Of a stretch of 64,000 nt of DNA, positions 1 through 7,562 are shown piece after piece. How positions within the stretch are numbered: position 1 is the first letter of the stretch; every line of letters starts with the position of its first letter. The DNA is from Afifella aestuarii (GTDB lineage Bacteria > Pseudomonadota > Alphaproteobacteria > Rhizobiales > Afifellaceae), in contig NZ_SAUF01000002.1 of assembly GCF_004023665.1 (NCBI RefSeq), positions 372,001-436,000 of the forward strand. Direction: 5' to 3'. The notes under the pieces were generated by a model. The model made no database searches, was not told the origin of the DNA, and saw only the letters and a program-made list of their open reading frames with translations. Both the position numbers and the translations under genes were made by a program.

Positions 1-1075
1 TCACTTCCGGCGTGAAGCGCCCGAGGAAGATCGCGCCGGCATGGCGGATCTTCGGCAGAAGCCGCTCCGGATCCTCGATGGCGATCTCCAGATGCTCCGC
101 CGCGATGCGGTCGGCGAGCTCTGCCGCTTCGTCGAAATGTTTGACCGTGATGACGGCGCCGAAATCGCGCCAGCTCGCCTCGGCGATCTCGCGGCGCGGC
201 AGGAGTGCTGCCTGGCGATCGACTTCCCGGGCGACGGCTTCGCCGAAGGCCTGATCGTCCGTGACGAGGATCGACTGCGCCACCTTGTCGTGCTCGGCCT
301 GCGACAAAAGGTCGGCGGCGAGCCAGGCCGGATCGTTTTCGGCGTCGGCGATGACGAGAATTTCAGACGGCCCGGCGATCATGTCGATGCCGACCGTGCC
401 GAAGACGCGCCGCTTGGCGGCGGCCACATAGGCATTGCCGGGGCCGACGATGATGGAGACGGGCTTGATCGTCTCCGTGCCGTAGGCAAGCGCGGCGATC
501 GCCTGCGCCCCGCCGACGCGGTAGATTTCATCGACGCCGGCAAGCTCGGCCGCGACGAGAACGAGCGGGTTGAAGACGCCGTCGGGCGTCGGCACCGTCA
601 TGGCGAGCCGTTCGACGCCGGCGACCTTCGCCGGCACCGCGTTCATGATCACCGAGCTCGGATAGGCGGCGGTGCCGCCGGGCACGTAGAGGCCGGCGGA
701 ATCGACCGCCGTCCAGCGCGTGCCGAGCGTGACCCCGAGCGCATCTTCGTGGCGCGTATCCTCCGGCATCAGCCGCTCCTGGCCGGCCTTGAGCCGGTCG
801 CGGGCGAGCGTCAGCGCCTCGAGCACGTCTTTCGGGCAATCCTCGACCGCGCGCTCGATCTCCTCGCGGCCAATGGCGGTGCCGCGGGCCTCGAGATCGA
901 CCTTGTCGAAGCGCGCCGTGAGTTCGGCGAGCGCTTCGTCGCCGCGGGCGCGCACATCGGCGATGATGTCGCGCACGGCCTCGTCGACCTCCGCGGCCAT
1001 CTCGCGCTTGGTGGCGAGAAACGCGGCGAAGCGCGTCTCGAAATCGTCATCCGTCGTGGAAAGTCTGAGCGCCAT
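1..1075 (-). CDS. hisD: Histidinol dehydrogenase, C-terminus cut by window edge
   Basis: Catalyses the last two oxidations of histidine biosynthesis, L-histidinol to L-histidine, with NAD and a bound zinc. About 358 of the usual ~430 residues are visible. The frame starts at an ATG on the minus strand (MALRLSTTDDDF) and reads through family blocks: YVPGGTAAYPSSVIMN near residue 130, the zinc-ligand segment SQAEHDK, and the catalytic Glu-His pair in AAEHLEI near the cut end. It lies 19 bases behind the DUF2948 gene and the same way round as murA, an order common in Rhizobiales. No frameshift is seen. The missing end is only the window boundary. Confidence 0.96.
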   Translation of the reverse strand, partial: MALRLSTTDDDFETRFAAFLATKREMAAEVDEAVRDIIADVRARGDEALAELTARFDKVDLEARGTAIGREEIERAVEDCPKDVLEALTLARDRLKAGQERLMPEDTRHEDALGVTLGTRWTAVDSAGLYVPGGTAAYPSSVIMNAVPAKVAGVERLAMTVPTPDGVFNPLVLVAAELAGVDEIYRVGGAQAIAALAYGTETIKPVSIIVGPGNAYVAAAKRRVFGTVGIDMIAGPSEILVIADAENDPAWLAADLLSQAEHDKVAQSILVTDDQAFGEAVAREVDRQAALLPRREIAEASWRDFGAVITVKHFDEAAELADRIAAEHLEIAIEDPERLLPKIRHAGAIFLGRFTPEV

Positions 1076-1094
1076 GGATCAAGCCCCGCGATCT

Positions 1095-1547
1095 TCAGGA
1101 TGTCATGTGACGCGGCTGGCGCGGCGTCGACCAGGCGGGGCCAAGATCGGCAAGCCGCGCTTCGCAGCATTCGACCTTGAGCTTGATGGCCGCATCGCCG
1201 GCAAAGACGAGGGTCACCTCGCCGGCCGGGGCCGCGGTCGGAGCGAATTGCACGGCAAGCAGCGACAGAACGCGTTCGCCATCGTTGCGATCGATGCCGA
1301 AGCTTTTCGCCTCTTCCACGCGCTCGAAATGCAGGACGGCGCGCCGCCGTTCGAAGACGCGCGAAAGGGCCCGCCGCTCGGGCGCCGCCTCCCAGGCAAA
1401 CCGGTTCATCGGGAGGAGGAGGCGCTTTTCCTGCGGCAGCCATTTGATGTCGCCGACCTTCACCACCGCATCCTGAACATACGCGGAGATGATCTGCAGA
1501 TCTTCCTCGTCCATTGCCATGAGACGCAGACGACCGCTCGAAGCCAT
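1095..1547 (-). CDS. DUF2948 family protein
   Basis: A 150-residue protein of the alphaproteobacterial DUF2948 family, whose biochemical role is unknown. The N-terminal part contains the typical stretch DEEDLQIISAYVQDAVVKV followed by IKWLPQEKRLLLPMNRF and later RRAVLHFERV; the C-terminal part has the FAGDAAIKLKVECCEARLADLG block. No signal peptide or membrane segment is visible. The first ATG is preceded by an AAGGGG ribosome site. It sits between murA and hisD on the same strand, its standard place in this group, so it is probably co-transcribed. The family assignment is from remembered sequence pattern and synteny; no function can be inferred. Confidence 0.85.
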   Translation of the reverse strand: MASSGRLRLMAMDEEDLQIISAYVQDAVVKVGDIKWLPQEKRLLLPMNRFAWEAAPERRALSRVFERRRAVLHFERVEEAKSFGIDRNDGERVLSLLAVQFAPTAAPAGEVTLVFAGDAAIKLKVECCEARLADLGPAWSTPRQPRHMTS

Positions 1548-1632
1548 GAACCCCTTCCCGATCTGACCTTATTGGCCGCTTCCGTTGTGGCCGCACCGAT
1601 CTTAGCGAAGCCGCAGGCTCACGCCTGCCGCT

Positions 1633-1650
1633 CCGCCATCGCGATGGCGG
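1633..1650. repeat. 18-bp perfect palindrome
   Basis: CCGCCATCGCGATGGCGG is a perfect inverted repeat in the gap between murA and the DUF2948 gene. It could fold as a hairpin in the murA-DUF2948 transcript or be a protein site. It directly follows a 19-base segment (1617-1635) that recurs at 5830-5848. Confidence 0.5.
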
Positions 1651-1678
1651 CCCAAAATCTCCCTTTTAGGCTCTAGGG

Positions 1679-1694
1679 CCTCACCGCGGTGAGG
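1679..1694 (-). terminator. Terminator-like palindrome after murA
   Basis: CCTCACCGCGGTGAGG is a perfect 16-base palindrome lying 28 bases beyond the murA stop codon in the direction of murA transcription. No T-run follows on the minus strand, so it may attenuate or stabilise the transcript and not end it. Confidence 0.4.
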
Positions 1695-1721
1695 GCAAGG
1701 CGCGAACCGGTCCAGGATGCC

Positions 1722-3011
1722 TCAGGCGCGGACGCGCTCGATCTCGGCGCCGCAGGCGGAGAGCTTCTCTTCGAGGAGCTCAAAGCCGCGGTCGAGATGG
1801 TAGACGCGGTTGACCGTCGTCTCGCCTTCCGCCGCAAGACCGCCGATGACGAGCGACACGGAGGCGCGCAGATCCGTCGCCATGACCTGTGCCCCCGTCA
1901 GCTTCTCCACGCCGCGGATGGTCGCCGTCTGCCCGTCGAGACGGATATCGGCCCCAAGACGCGACAATTCCTGCACATGCATGAAGCGATTTTCGAAGAT
2001 CGTCTCGGTGATGTGGGAGGTGCCTTCCGCCCGCGCCATCAAAGCCATCAACTGCGCCTGAAGGTCGGTCGGGAAGCCGGGGAAGGGCTGGGTGGTGACT
2101 TCGACGGCCTTGAGCGGGCCGCCATTGCGCGCCACGCGGATGCCTTCGTTGGTCTCCGCGATCTCGATACCGGCGTCGACGAGCGTGTCGAGCGCGGCAC
2201 GCAGGAGATCGGGACGCGCGCCGGTCAAGGTGACCTCGCCGCCGGTCGCCGCCACCGCCATCGCGTAGGTGCCGGTTTCGATGCGGTCGGGAAGCACGGA
2301 ATGCTCCGCCGCGGAGAGCGACGGCACGCCCTCGATGTGGATTTCGCGGGTGCCGGCGCCTTCGATCTGAGCGCCCATCTTCATGAGGCATTCGGCGACA
2401 TCGACGACTTCCGGCTCGCGCGCGGCGTTTTCGATGACGGTTTCGCCCTTGGCGAGGGCGGCCGCCATCATCACCGTATGCGTCGCGCCGACCGAGACGC
2501 GCGGAAAGATCACGCGTCCGCCGACGAGACCCTTCGGCGCACGCGCCTCCACATAGCCGCCTTCGACGGACAGCTCCGCACCGAGCGCCTGAAGCCCATG
2601 CAGATAGAAATCGACCGGGCGCGTGCCGATGGCGCAGCCGCCCGGCAGCGACACGCGCGCTTCGCCCATGCGGGCCAAGAGGGGGCCGATCACCCAGAAC
2701 GAGGCGCGCATGCGCGACACGAGTTCATAGGGCGCCGTCGTATCGACGATCTCGCGGGCGGAAAGCTCCACCGTCTCGCCGGCCACGACCTCGTGCGTGG
2801 AGCGTTTGCCGCGCACCGTGTGATCGACGCCGTGATTGCCGAGAATGCGCTTCAGCAGGGACACGTCGGCGAGATTCGGCACATTCTTGAGCGTCAGCGT
2901 CTCCCGGGAGAGGAGGCTTGCGATCATCAAGGGCAGGGTGGCGTTTTTGGCGCCTGAAATCGGGATCGTCCCGTTCAGGCGATTGCCGCCACGAATGCGA
3001 ATACAATCCAT
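1722..3011 (-). CDS. murA: UDP-N-acetylglucosamine 1-carboxyvinyltransferase
   Basis: Transfers enolpyruvate from PEP to UDP-GlcNAc, the first committed step of peptidoglycan synthesis, in the cytoplasm. The 429-residue length is normal. The N-terminal lobe has [16 protein letters not shown] with the catalytic Lys-Asn pair; the loop [17 protein letters not shown] carries the active-site Cys (about residue 126), the residue alkylated by fosfomycin, so the enzyme should be the ordinary Cys form. The chosen ATG has AGGAG five bases upstream; a TTG one codon earlier is less likely. A small conserved gene precedes it and DUF2948-hisD follow on the same strand, a typical rhizobial order. Confidence 0.97.
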   Translation of the reverse strand: MDCIRIRGGNRLNGTIPISGAKNATLPLMIASLLSRETLTLKNVPNLADVSLLKRILGNHGVDHTVRGKRSTHEVVAGETVELSAREIVDTTAPYELVSRMRASFWVIGPLLARMGEARVSLPGGCAIGTRPVDFYLHGLQALGAELSVEGGYVEARAPKGLVGGRVIFPRVSVGATHTVMMAAALAKGETVIENAAREPEVVDVAECLMKMGAQIEGAGTREIHIEGVPSLSAAEHSVLPDRIETGTYAMAVAATGGEVTLTGARPDLLRAALDTLVDAGIEIAETNEGIRVARNGGPLKAVEVTTQPFPGFPTDLQAQLMALMARAEGTSHITETIFENRFMHVQELSRLGADIRLDGQTATIRGVEKLTGAQVMATDLRASVSLVIGGLAAEGETTVNRVYHLDRGFELLEEKLSACGAEIERVRA

Positions 3012-3059
3012 CAATGCTCCTCTTGCGGCGTCTCGCCCGGGTTCGTCCCGCTTTGCCGC

Positions 3060-3236
3060 TTACGTCTTGTCGGAAACCGCGTCCGCGGATCGATCCGCCG
3101 CAGACCCGTCGCTTGCCGCGCGGGCCTTTTCCTTGCGTCGTTTCAGATTCGCCCTCAGCGCCTCGGCGAGCCTTTGCTCGCGCGCCTTGCGCGCCGCGTC
3201 TCGCGCCTCGTTCTTGTCCGGTTTTGCGCCCCGCAT
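3060..3236 (-). CDS. Small basic conserved hypothetical protein
   Basis: A 58-residue, highly charged protein starting MRGAKPDKNEARDAARKARE and continuing with the block RLAEALRANLKRRKEKARA, then an Asp/Ser/Ala-rich tail. Short Lys/Arg-rich proteins with this central block are common upstream of murA in alphaproteobacteria; no function is known to me. The start at 3236 has AAGGA close upstream; the in-frame ATG at 3263 has no ribosome site. It lies 48 bases before murA on the same strand, so it is probably in the murA operon. The basic helix might bind nucleic acid, but that is only a guess. Confidence 0.7.
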   Translation of the reverse strand: MRGAKPDKNEARDAARKAREQRLAEALRANLKRRKEKARAASDGSAADRSADAVSDKT

Positions 3237-3590
3237 CGATCCTTCATAGACGAGCTGCCGCATGCAAGGAAGTCCAGTTGCAATCGGGCGAAAACGAGGC
3301 TCGGGCGGGATGGATAGAGAGGATGCGGTCCTGCGTGTCCTTGTCGCAACAGGGGGCGTGCCAGACGCCTGTTACAGGGGCAGGCGACACCGATGCTGCA
3401 GAGACGGACCCATTGAACCGGTGCTCGGAAGGAGGAGCAGGGGGCGTTGCCTCGGGTCGAAATCGCCCAGGCAGGGCTGCTGGCATGTGTCGAGCTTGCC
3501 TCAGGGGTGAGATTGCGCGCCTTCGCAGTTGCATGGCGCGGGCGCTTGTGGCATGGACCGGGCGCCTGAGGAACGGTTGCGCCGGTCCGG
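3237..3590. other. Intergenic stretch without a convincing gene
   Basis: About 350 bases between the small murA-upstream gene and the terminator before tRNA-Thr. Short open frames exist on both strands but none has a recognisable product and a good ribosome site together. Because an intrinsic terminator on the plus strand closes this stretch, an unrecognised plus-strand RNA could end here. The promoter of the small gene and murA presumably lies near 3240-3300. Confidence 0.4.
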
Positions 3591-3611
3591 GACGCCCCGC
3601 GGGCGTCTTTT
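3591..3611 (+). terminator. Intrinsic terminator upstream of tRNA-Thr
   Basis: GACGCCC-CGC-GGGCGTC forms a perfect 7-bp stem with a 3-base loop, followed at once by TTTT. It points along the plus strand and ends 20 bases before the tRNA. No plus-strand gene precedes it in the window, so it either closes an unannotated short RNA or shields the tRNA promoter. Confidence 0.65.
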
Positions 3612-3631
3612 GGACAGCACGGTCACCGAAA

Positions 3632-3706
3632 GCCGCAGTAGCTCAGTGGTAGAGCGCACCCTTGGTAAGGGTGAGGTCGGGAGTTCAATCCTCCCCTGCG
3701 GCACCA
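3632..3706 (+). tRNA. tRNA-Thr (anticodon GGT)
   Basis: A full cloverleaf is visible: acceptor arms GCCGCAG / CTGCGGC pair perfectly, the D arm is GCTC-AGTGGTA-GAGC, the anticodon stem CACCC / GGGTG encloses loop TTGGTAA with anticodon GGT (reads ACC, threonine), and the T arm is GGGAG-TTCAATC-CTCCC. The discriminator A and an encoded CCA follow. Its 3' end is the attachment site of a small integrated element: 29 bases from 3680 are repeated at 4792-4820. Confidence 0.97.
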
Positions 3707-3708
3707 TT
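3680..3708 (+). repeat. attL: 3' end of tRNA-Thr, 29-bp direct repeat copy 1
   Basis: Bases 3680-3708 (T arm, acceptor end, CCA and two more bases) recur exactly at 4792-4820. An integrase remnant lies directly inside. This is the classic signature of site-specific integration at the 3' end of a tRNA gene, which keeps the tRNA intact and leaves a partial copy on the far side. Confidence 0.85.
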
Positions 3709-3787
3709 GCCAACCCGTTGGGTATCCTCAACTATCTGGTTTTGCTAGGCCTTTGGACGCTGCTCTTGGTACACAGGAGCGGTACAC

Positions 3788-4268
3788 ATGGTTCTGCGAA
3801 TGGCTTCCCCGAGACGAAATCCTACGACCGGCATCTACGAGCTGCGCAAGCGCGTTCCGGCTGATCTGCGCGAGAAGGCGCGTGGCCGAATGATCACACT
3901 TCCCGTTGCTGGAGAAACTCGGCGGGTCCGAGCTGGCGCGGAGGTGAAAGTTTCGCTGTCCACGAGGGAGGCGACGGAGGCGAAGAAGCGGTTCAGAGAG
4001 GCCGAGGTGGCTCTGGAGTGGTTCTGGGAGGCGTTGCGCAACGGTCCTCAGAAGCTCAGCCATAAGCAGGCTCTGGCATTGGCCGGAGAGATTCGCGCCG
4101 AGCGGATCGCTGCGTTTGATGAGGAGCCCGCGACGGAAGCAATCTGGCAACGTCATTCGTGCAAATGCTCTTGCTCAGGAGGGTCGCCGGACGCCTTTGT
4201 CCATTCCTACCGAGCATGAACGCGACCTCGCTATCGAGAAGCGATTCGGGAAGATCACAGACATATAA
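3788..4268 (+). pseudogene. Tyrosine-type integrase remnant (DUF6538-like N-terminus)
   Basis: The frame opens with MVLRMASPRRNPTTGIYELR and PADLREKARGR, then VKVSLSTREATEAKKRFREA, matching the N-terminal SAM-like/DUF6538 region of phage-type site-specific integrases. Near 4140-4160 the reading frame breaks: the first frame runs to a stop at 4219, but the next frame from about 4143 gives the expected continuation (ANALAQEGRRTPLSI, then DLAIEKRFGKITDI) and ends at a TAA at 4266. The core-binding continuation and the whole catalytic domain with the Arg-His-Arg-Tyr residues are absent. It lies directly behind the tRNA-Thr attachment site, as expected of the element's own integrase. It cannot be active. 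Confidence 0.85.
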
Positions 4269-4327
4269 AAGGCTGAATGCCACCCCTCGCGCTTACGGAC
4301 CTCCTTCAACGTTGATATGCTTAAGTG

Positions 4328-4666
4328 ATGCAAACCAGCCGCCTCCTGTCCGCCGAAGAATTTGAGGCTTGCTTTGCGCAGCCCATGCTCAACGTGACGG
4401 AGAATGCTGAGGCAGTTCTAGACATCTGGCCTTATGTCGATAGCCTTGATCTTAACGCGCTGGGCTTACCCAGCCTTAATGACGTGCATTACGTCTACAG
4501 AGATGCTCACGAACGCTTCGATCACGTTCTGATCGGCACCGGACGTTTCAACACTCTATTGATCATCGTTGTGGATCGACATCTTAGAACTGTGCTGGGC
4601 CATCATTTGCTTGATTTGAACGAGGCATATGGAAGACACGGCGGTCATCTCAAGCCAGTGCCTTAG
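4328..4666 (+). CDS. Hypothetical protein, cargo of the tRNA-Thr element
   Basis: A 112-residue protein of unknown function. Its start is MQTSRLLSAEEFEACF; the middle has DLNALGLPSLNDVHYVYRD and the C-terminal half reads FDHVLIGTGRF followed by LLIIVVD and VLGHHLLDLNEAYG, which looks like a small alpha/beta domain with a hydrophobic strand and a His-rich turn. No signal peptide or membrane helix. A start one codon earlier (GTG 4325) is possible; no clear ribosome site is seen. The base composition is lower in GC than the flanking chromosome, which fits foreign origin. I vaguely recall similar orphan proteins in rhizobial genomes but cannot name a family. Confidence 0.55.
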   Translation: MQTSRLLSAEEFEACFAQPMLNVTENAEAVLDIWPYVDSLDLNALGLPSLNDVHYVYRDAHERFDHVLIGTGRFNTLLIIVVDRHLRTVLGHHLLDLNEAYGRHGGHLKPVP

Positions 4667-4791
4667 CCGATACCGCTGTTTGAATTTATGAGTTCACGGC
4701 CTAGCTTGACCTCGGCCACAGCCTAGGTACACAGGCAAAGACGGCGGCTCCAAAAACGCTTGATAAATCAGGTGGTTGAAGGTGTTGGGGT

Positions 4792-4820
4792 GGAGTTCAA
4801 TCCTCCCCTGCGGCACCATT
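4792..4820 (+). repeat. attR: 29-bp direct repeat copy 2
   Basis: Exact copy of 3680-3708, carrying the T arm and acceptor end of tRNA-Thr including CCA, without the rest of a tRNA. It marks the distal junction of the integrated element. Normal chromosomal genes (phhB) resume about 95 bases later. Confidence 0.85.
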
Positions 4821-4914
4821 TTTCGGTTTTCGAAAAAGAGATGACGGTTTGGCCCCGTGCCAGCGGCCGATGGCCGCCGACACGCGTCCGCCAAGATGTC
4901 GGCGTCGAGGCAGA

Positions 4915-5208
4915 CTATCCGAGCATTCCCTCGATCTTCTCTGCGAGCGCAAAGTCTTTTTCTGTCAGGGAATCGGCGTCGTGGGTGCGCAGCGCGACGT
5001 CGAGGGTGCCGTATTTGACGGTGAGGTCGGGGTGGTGGTCGGCGGCTTCGGCGAAATGGCCGATGGCGTTTGCGGCCAGCAGGCTTTTGGCGAAATTCTT
5101 GGTTTTGTAGCTGCGGCAAAGATAGCCGTCTTCGACGCGCCATTCCGGCAGACGGGTCTTGGCTTGTGCGGTGGCGTCGTGATCTGAGAAGCGGCGGGTT
5201 TCGGCCAT
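4915..5208 (-). CDS. phhB: Pterin-4a-carbinolamine dehydratase
   Basis: Dehydrates 4a-hydroxytetrahydrobiopterin, the product left by aromatic amino acid hydroxylases, so the pterin cofactor can be recycled. At 97 residues it has the normal length. The signature EAADHHPDLTVKYGTLDVAL holds the conserved His-His-Pro and downstream aromatic; the tail LTEKDFALAEKIEGML matches the family's last helix. The ATG is preceded by GGGAG. The next gene on the same strand is a dihydroneopterin-aldolase-like enzyme, giving a two-gene pterin pair. No aromatic hydroxylase is in the window. Confidence 0.93.
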   Translation of the reverse strand: MAETRRFSDHDATAQAKTRLPEWRVEDGYLCRSYKTKNFAKSLLAANAIGHFAEAADHHPDLTVKYGTLDVALRTHDADSLTEKDFALAEKIEGMLG

Positions 5209-5247
5209 GAAAGGCTCCCTCGGCTGGCCGCGGGGGCCCTCAGCGTC

Positions 5248-5670
5248 CTATGCGCCGGGCGCCTCCTTGCGGCGGATGATCGTGGTGCCGGCGCGCGCCT
5301 TTTCCAGTTCGAGCTTTTCCACCCGAAGCGCGACGATCGCGGCAAGCGGCTCTTCCAGGATCCGGGCGGCGATTTTCTCCGCCAGGGTCTCTACAAGGTC
5401 GAAATGCCCTTCGGCGACGATGGTTTCGATCGCATCCGTCAAAGCGTCATAAGAGAGAACGTCTTCGAGCTTCACCGGTTCGCCGGCAGGAGGAGCCGCG
5501 CGCGGCCGCGTCGCGACCGTCATGTCGAAGCGCACCTGTTGTGGCCCGTGCCTCTCACGCTGATAGGCGCCGATGCGCACCGGCAGAACGAATTCCGACA
5601 CGAAGACGAGGTCGGCGCCTTCTTGCGCGGCAAGCCGCAACATGTCTTCGGCTTTGGCCAACATCGTCAT
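5248..5670 (-). CDS. folB: Dihydroneopterin aldolase family protein
   Basis: Probably cleaves 7,8-dihydroneopterin to 6-hydroxymethyl-dihydropterin in folate synthesis. The 140-residue sequence has the FolB core: VFVSEFVLPVRIGAYQRER, then VLSYDALTDAIETI (conserved DY-like turn) and GHFDLVETLAEKIAARIL (VE-LAE active-site helix). An N-terminal extension of about 20 residues precedes the core. The start ATG has AAGG upstream. It could be a second, divergent FolB copy serving a pterin other than folate, because it sits with phhB and not with folP/folK; the sequence alone cannot decide. Confidence 0.85.
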   Translation of the reverse strand: MTMLAKAEDMLRLAAQEGADLVFVSEFVLPVRIGAYQRERHGPQQVRFDMTVATRPRAAPPAGEPVKLEDVLSYDALTDAIETIVAEGHFDLVETLAEKIAARILEEPLAAIVALRVEKLELEKARAGTTIIRRKEAPGA

Positions 5671-5831
5671 CGGTCCTTAGGAGATTGCTGTGAGGTTGCG
5701 GCTGATATTGCGGCGGCTGCGAGGACGCCCGCCCAGGCAGGTTTGTAACCGCTAGATGCTTGAAAGGCTCCACGGAACGCGCCGCCCGATGGCGCTGTGG
5801 ACAAAGGTGGATGAGCGACCGGCGGCGATGC

Positions 5832-7268
5832 TCACGCCTGCCGCTCCGGCAGCATGTCCTGAAGGCGCAGGAGAGCGATCTTTTCGACCTCGTGGCAGGC
5901 GGTCGCAAATTCCGTCTCCCGGTCATGCGCGAGGCGGTCTTCGAAGGCGGTGCGGATCTCGTCCTTGTTGCGCCCCTTGACCGCCATGATGAAAGGGAAG
6001 CCGAATTTTTCCCGGTAGCGCCGGTTGAGATCGCGGAAATGCTCGCGTTCTCCCGCATCGAGCTGGTCGAGCCCGGCGGAGGCCTGTTCGGCGGTGGAGG
6101 CATCAGTGAGGGCATGCGCCTCGGCGAGTTTGCCGGCGAGGTCGGGATGGGCTTCGAGCACAGAGAGGCGTTTTTCTTCGCTGGCCGAACGGAAGGCGGC
6201 CGCCATTGCGCCGAAGAGGCCGCGCGCCGTGTCATGCGCCGGCCCAAGCTCACTCTTATAGGTGCGCTTGGCGACCCAGGGCGAGGATTCAAAGACGCTG
6301 CCGAAGCGCATCATAAAGGCCTCGCGACCCATCTGGCTCGGCCGCACGAAACCATGCGGCGGGTGGTGGGCATGCCAGTGGCGGGCGATGTCGATGCGCC
6401 GTGCGATCCACACATCGTCGAGGCTCTGGATGTAGCCGAGGAAGCGCTTCAGCGCGGCGAAGCGGCCGGGGCGCCCGGCAAGGCGGCAATGCAGCCCGAT
6501 CGACAGCATTTTGGGCTCGCCCGCGAGCCCTTCCGCACGCAACGTGTCGAAGGCGTCCTTGAGATAGGTGAAGAAATCGGTGCCTGACCCGAAGCCCTGC
6601 GCGGCGACGAAGCGCATGTCGTTGGCTTCGAGCGTGTAGGGGACGATGAGATGCGGGCCCGTCTCCCCTTCCACCCAATAGGGGAGGTCGTCGGCATAGG
6701 AATCGGAGGAATAGACGAAACCGCCTTCCTCCATCGCGAGCCTCGCCGAATGTTCAGACGAGCGGCCCGTATACCAGCCGAGGGGGCGTTCGCCGGTTGC
6801 CGCCTGATGCAGCGCAATCGCCTTTTCCATATGGGCGCGCTCGTCGGCGGCGGAGAAATCCTTGTAGTCGATCCATTTGTAGCCGTGCGAGGCGATCTCC
6901 CAATCGGCCTCCTGCATGGCGGTGACGGCTTCGGGATTGCGGGCGAGCGCGGTCGCGACGCCGAAGACGGTGACCGGCACCTGGCGCTGGCTGAACAGCC
7001 GCCACAGCCGCCAGAAGCCGGCGCGCGAGCCGTATTCGTAATGCGATTCCATGTTCATGTGGCGCTGGCCGGGCCAGGGCTGTGCGCCGACGATGTCGGA
7101 GAGGAAGGCTTCCGAGGCCTCGTCGCCGTGGAGAAGCGCGTTTTCGCCGCCCTCTTCGTAATTGACCACGAACTGGACCGCGATCGCGGCGTCTTGAGGC
7201 CAGTTCGCCTTGGGGGGCGTGCGTCCGTAACCGAGGAGATCGCGAGGGTAACGGTTGGAACTGGTCAT
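5832..7268 (-). CDS. puuE-uraD: Fused PuuE allantoinase and UraD OHCU decarboxylase
   Basis: One 478-residue chain with two enzymes of urate breakdown. Residues about 1-310 are a cofactor-independent allantoinase of the polysaccharide-deacetylase fold (PuuE), with [31 protein letters not shown] and [12 protein letters not shown]. Residues about 315-478 are 2-oxo-4-hydroxy-4-carboxy-5-ureidoimidazoline decarboxylase (UraD), with [25 protein letters not shown] and [12 protein letters not shown]. UraD makes S-allantoin and PuuE opens it to allantoate, so the fusion joins consecutive steps. It is divergent from uraH, which makes the UraD substrate. The 5' leader is GC-rich and can fold. No allantoicase is seen in the window. 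Confidence 0.95.
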   Translation of the reverse strand: MTSSNRYPRDLLGYGRTPPKANWPQDAAIAVQFVVNYEEGGENALLHGDEASEAFLSDIVGAQPWPGQRHMNMESHYEYGSRAGFWRLWRLFSQRQVPVTVFGVATALARNPEAVTAMQEADWEIASHGYKWIDYKDFSAADERAHMEKAIALHQAATGERPLGWYTGRSSEHSARLAMEEGGFVYSSDSYADDLPYWVEGETGPHLIVPYTLEANDMRFVAAQGFGSGTDFFTYLKDAFDTLRAEGLAGEPKMLSIGLHCRLAGRPGRFAALKRFLGYIQSLDDVWIARRIDIARHWHAHHPPHGFVRPSQMGREAFMMRFGSVFESSPWVAKRTYKSELGPAHDTARGLFGAMAAAFRSASEEKRLSVLEAHPDLAGKLAEAHALTDASTAEQASAGLDQLDAGEREHFRDLNRRYREKFGFPFIMAVKGRNKDEIRTAFEDRLAHDRETEFATACHEVEKIALLRLQDMLPERQA

Positions 7269-7562
7269 GATGTCAAATCCGTAGGCTCTTGCCTGAGATG
7301 GCCTGCCGCCGGCGAAGGGCTTGCCGCGCGGGCCTTTGCGTTTGCACCCCCGGGCGCTGGCCCGTCAATCCGCTCGCGACGGCACGTGGCGGTCGCGCGA
7401 GAGCCTGCCGCGGGATCGAGGCGGGTTTTTCGGACCCTGCGCCTCGCCTCGGCAAGCCCCTCGCGCGCGGAAACGGGCGAGGCGTTGCGCGAAGGGGTTG
7501 TGCAAAGATTGGCTGTGGCGCACCTTTGGGCAGAGGGGCAGACAAGATCGCGCGGAGTGTGC
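7269..7562. promoter_or_regulatory. Divergent puuE-uraD / uraH control region, structured leader
   Basis: The 294 bases between the two divergent purine transcripts hold both promoters. In the puuE direction several stems are visible: CGGGC-GCTG-GCCCG near 7352-7366 and CTCGCGAC pairing with GTCGCGCGAG (bulged) near 7371-7402. Just before the puuE start the minus strand reads CATCTCAGGCAAGAGCCTAC, where AGGC and GCCT can pair around AAGA and mask the weak ribosome site. A purine-responsive leader is possible; I could not match it to a known riboswitch consensus by eye. Confidence 0.35.

Larger units (their letters stand above)
3709..4820 (+). mobile_element. Decayed 1.1-kb integrative element at tRNA-Thr
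   Basis: The segment is bounded by a 29-bp direct repeat of the tRNA-Thr 3' end, starts with a frameshifted integrase lacking its catalytic domain, and carries one unknown gene. The decamer GGTACACAGG occurs just before the integrase start (3768-3777) and again near the far end (4726-4735), with a partial copy at 3781; these may be integrase arm sites. Base composition is visibly more AT-rich than the flanks. It is probably the remains of a larger island after internal deletion and can no longer move by itself. Confidence 0.8.

Noticed and set aside
41-1180. Long plus-strand open frame opposite hisD
   Set aside because: It is antisense to a clear hisD reading frame; long antisense frames are common in GC-rich coding DNA and its protein has no recognisable domain.
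3360-3460. Possible signal-recognition-particle-like RNA segment (GGAAGGAGGAGCAG)
   Set aside because: The short resemblance to the conserved SRP RNA loop lacks the matching opposite strand of the internal loop, so no SRP RNA fold is supported.
4820-4915. Second tRNA gene at the distal att site
   Set aside because: Only the T arm and acceptor 3' half are present; no D arm, anticodon arm or 5' acceptor strand precedes it.
7280-7310. Glycine riboswitch 3' motif on the minus strand (CTCAGGCAA)
   Set aside because: Only the short 3' motif resembles the class; the expected GAAGG core and GGACAG-like end are not in the right order, and the gene context is purine, not glycine.
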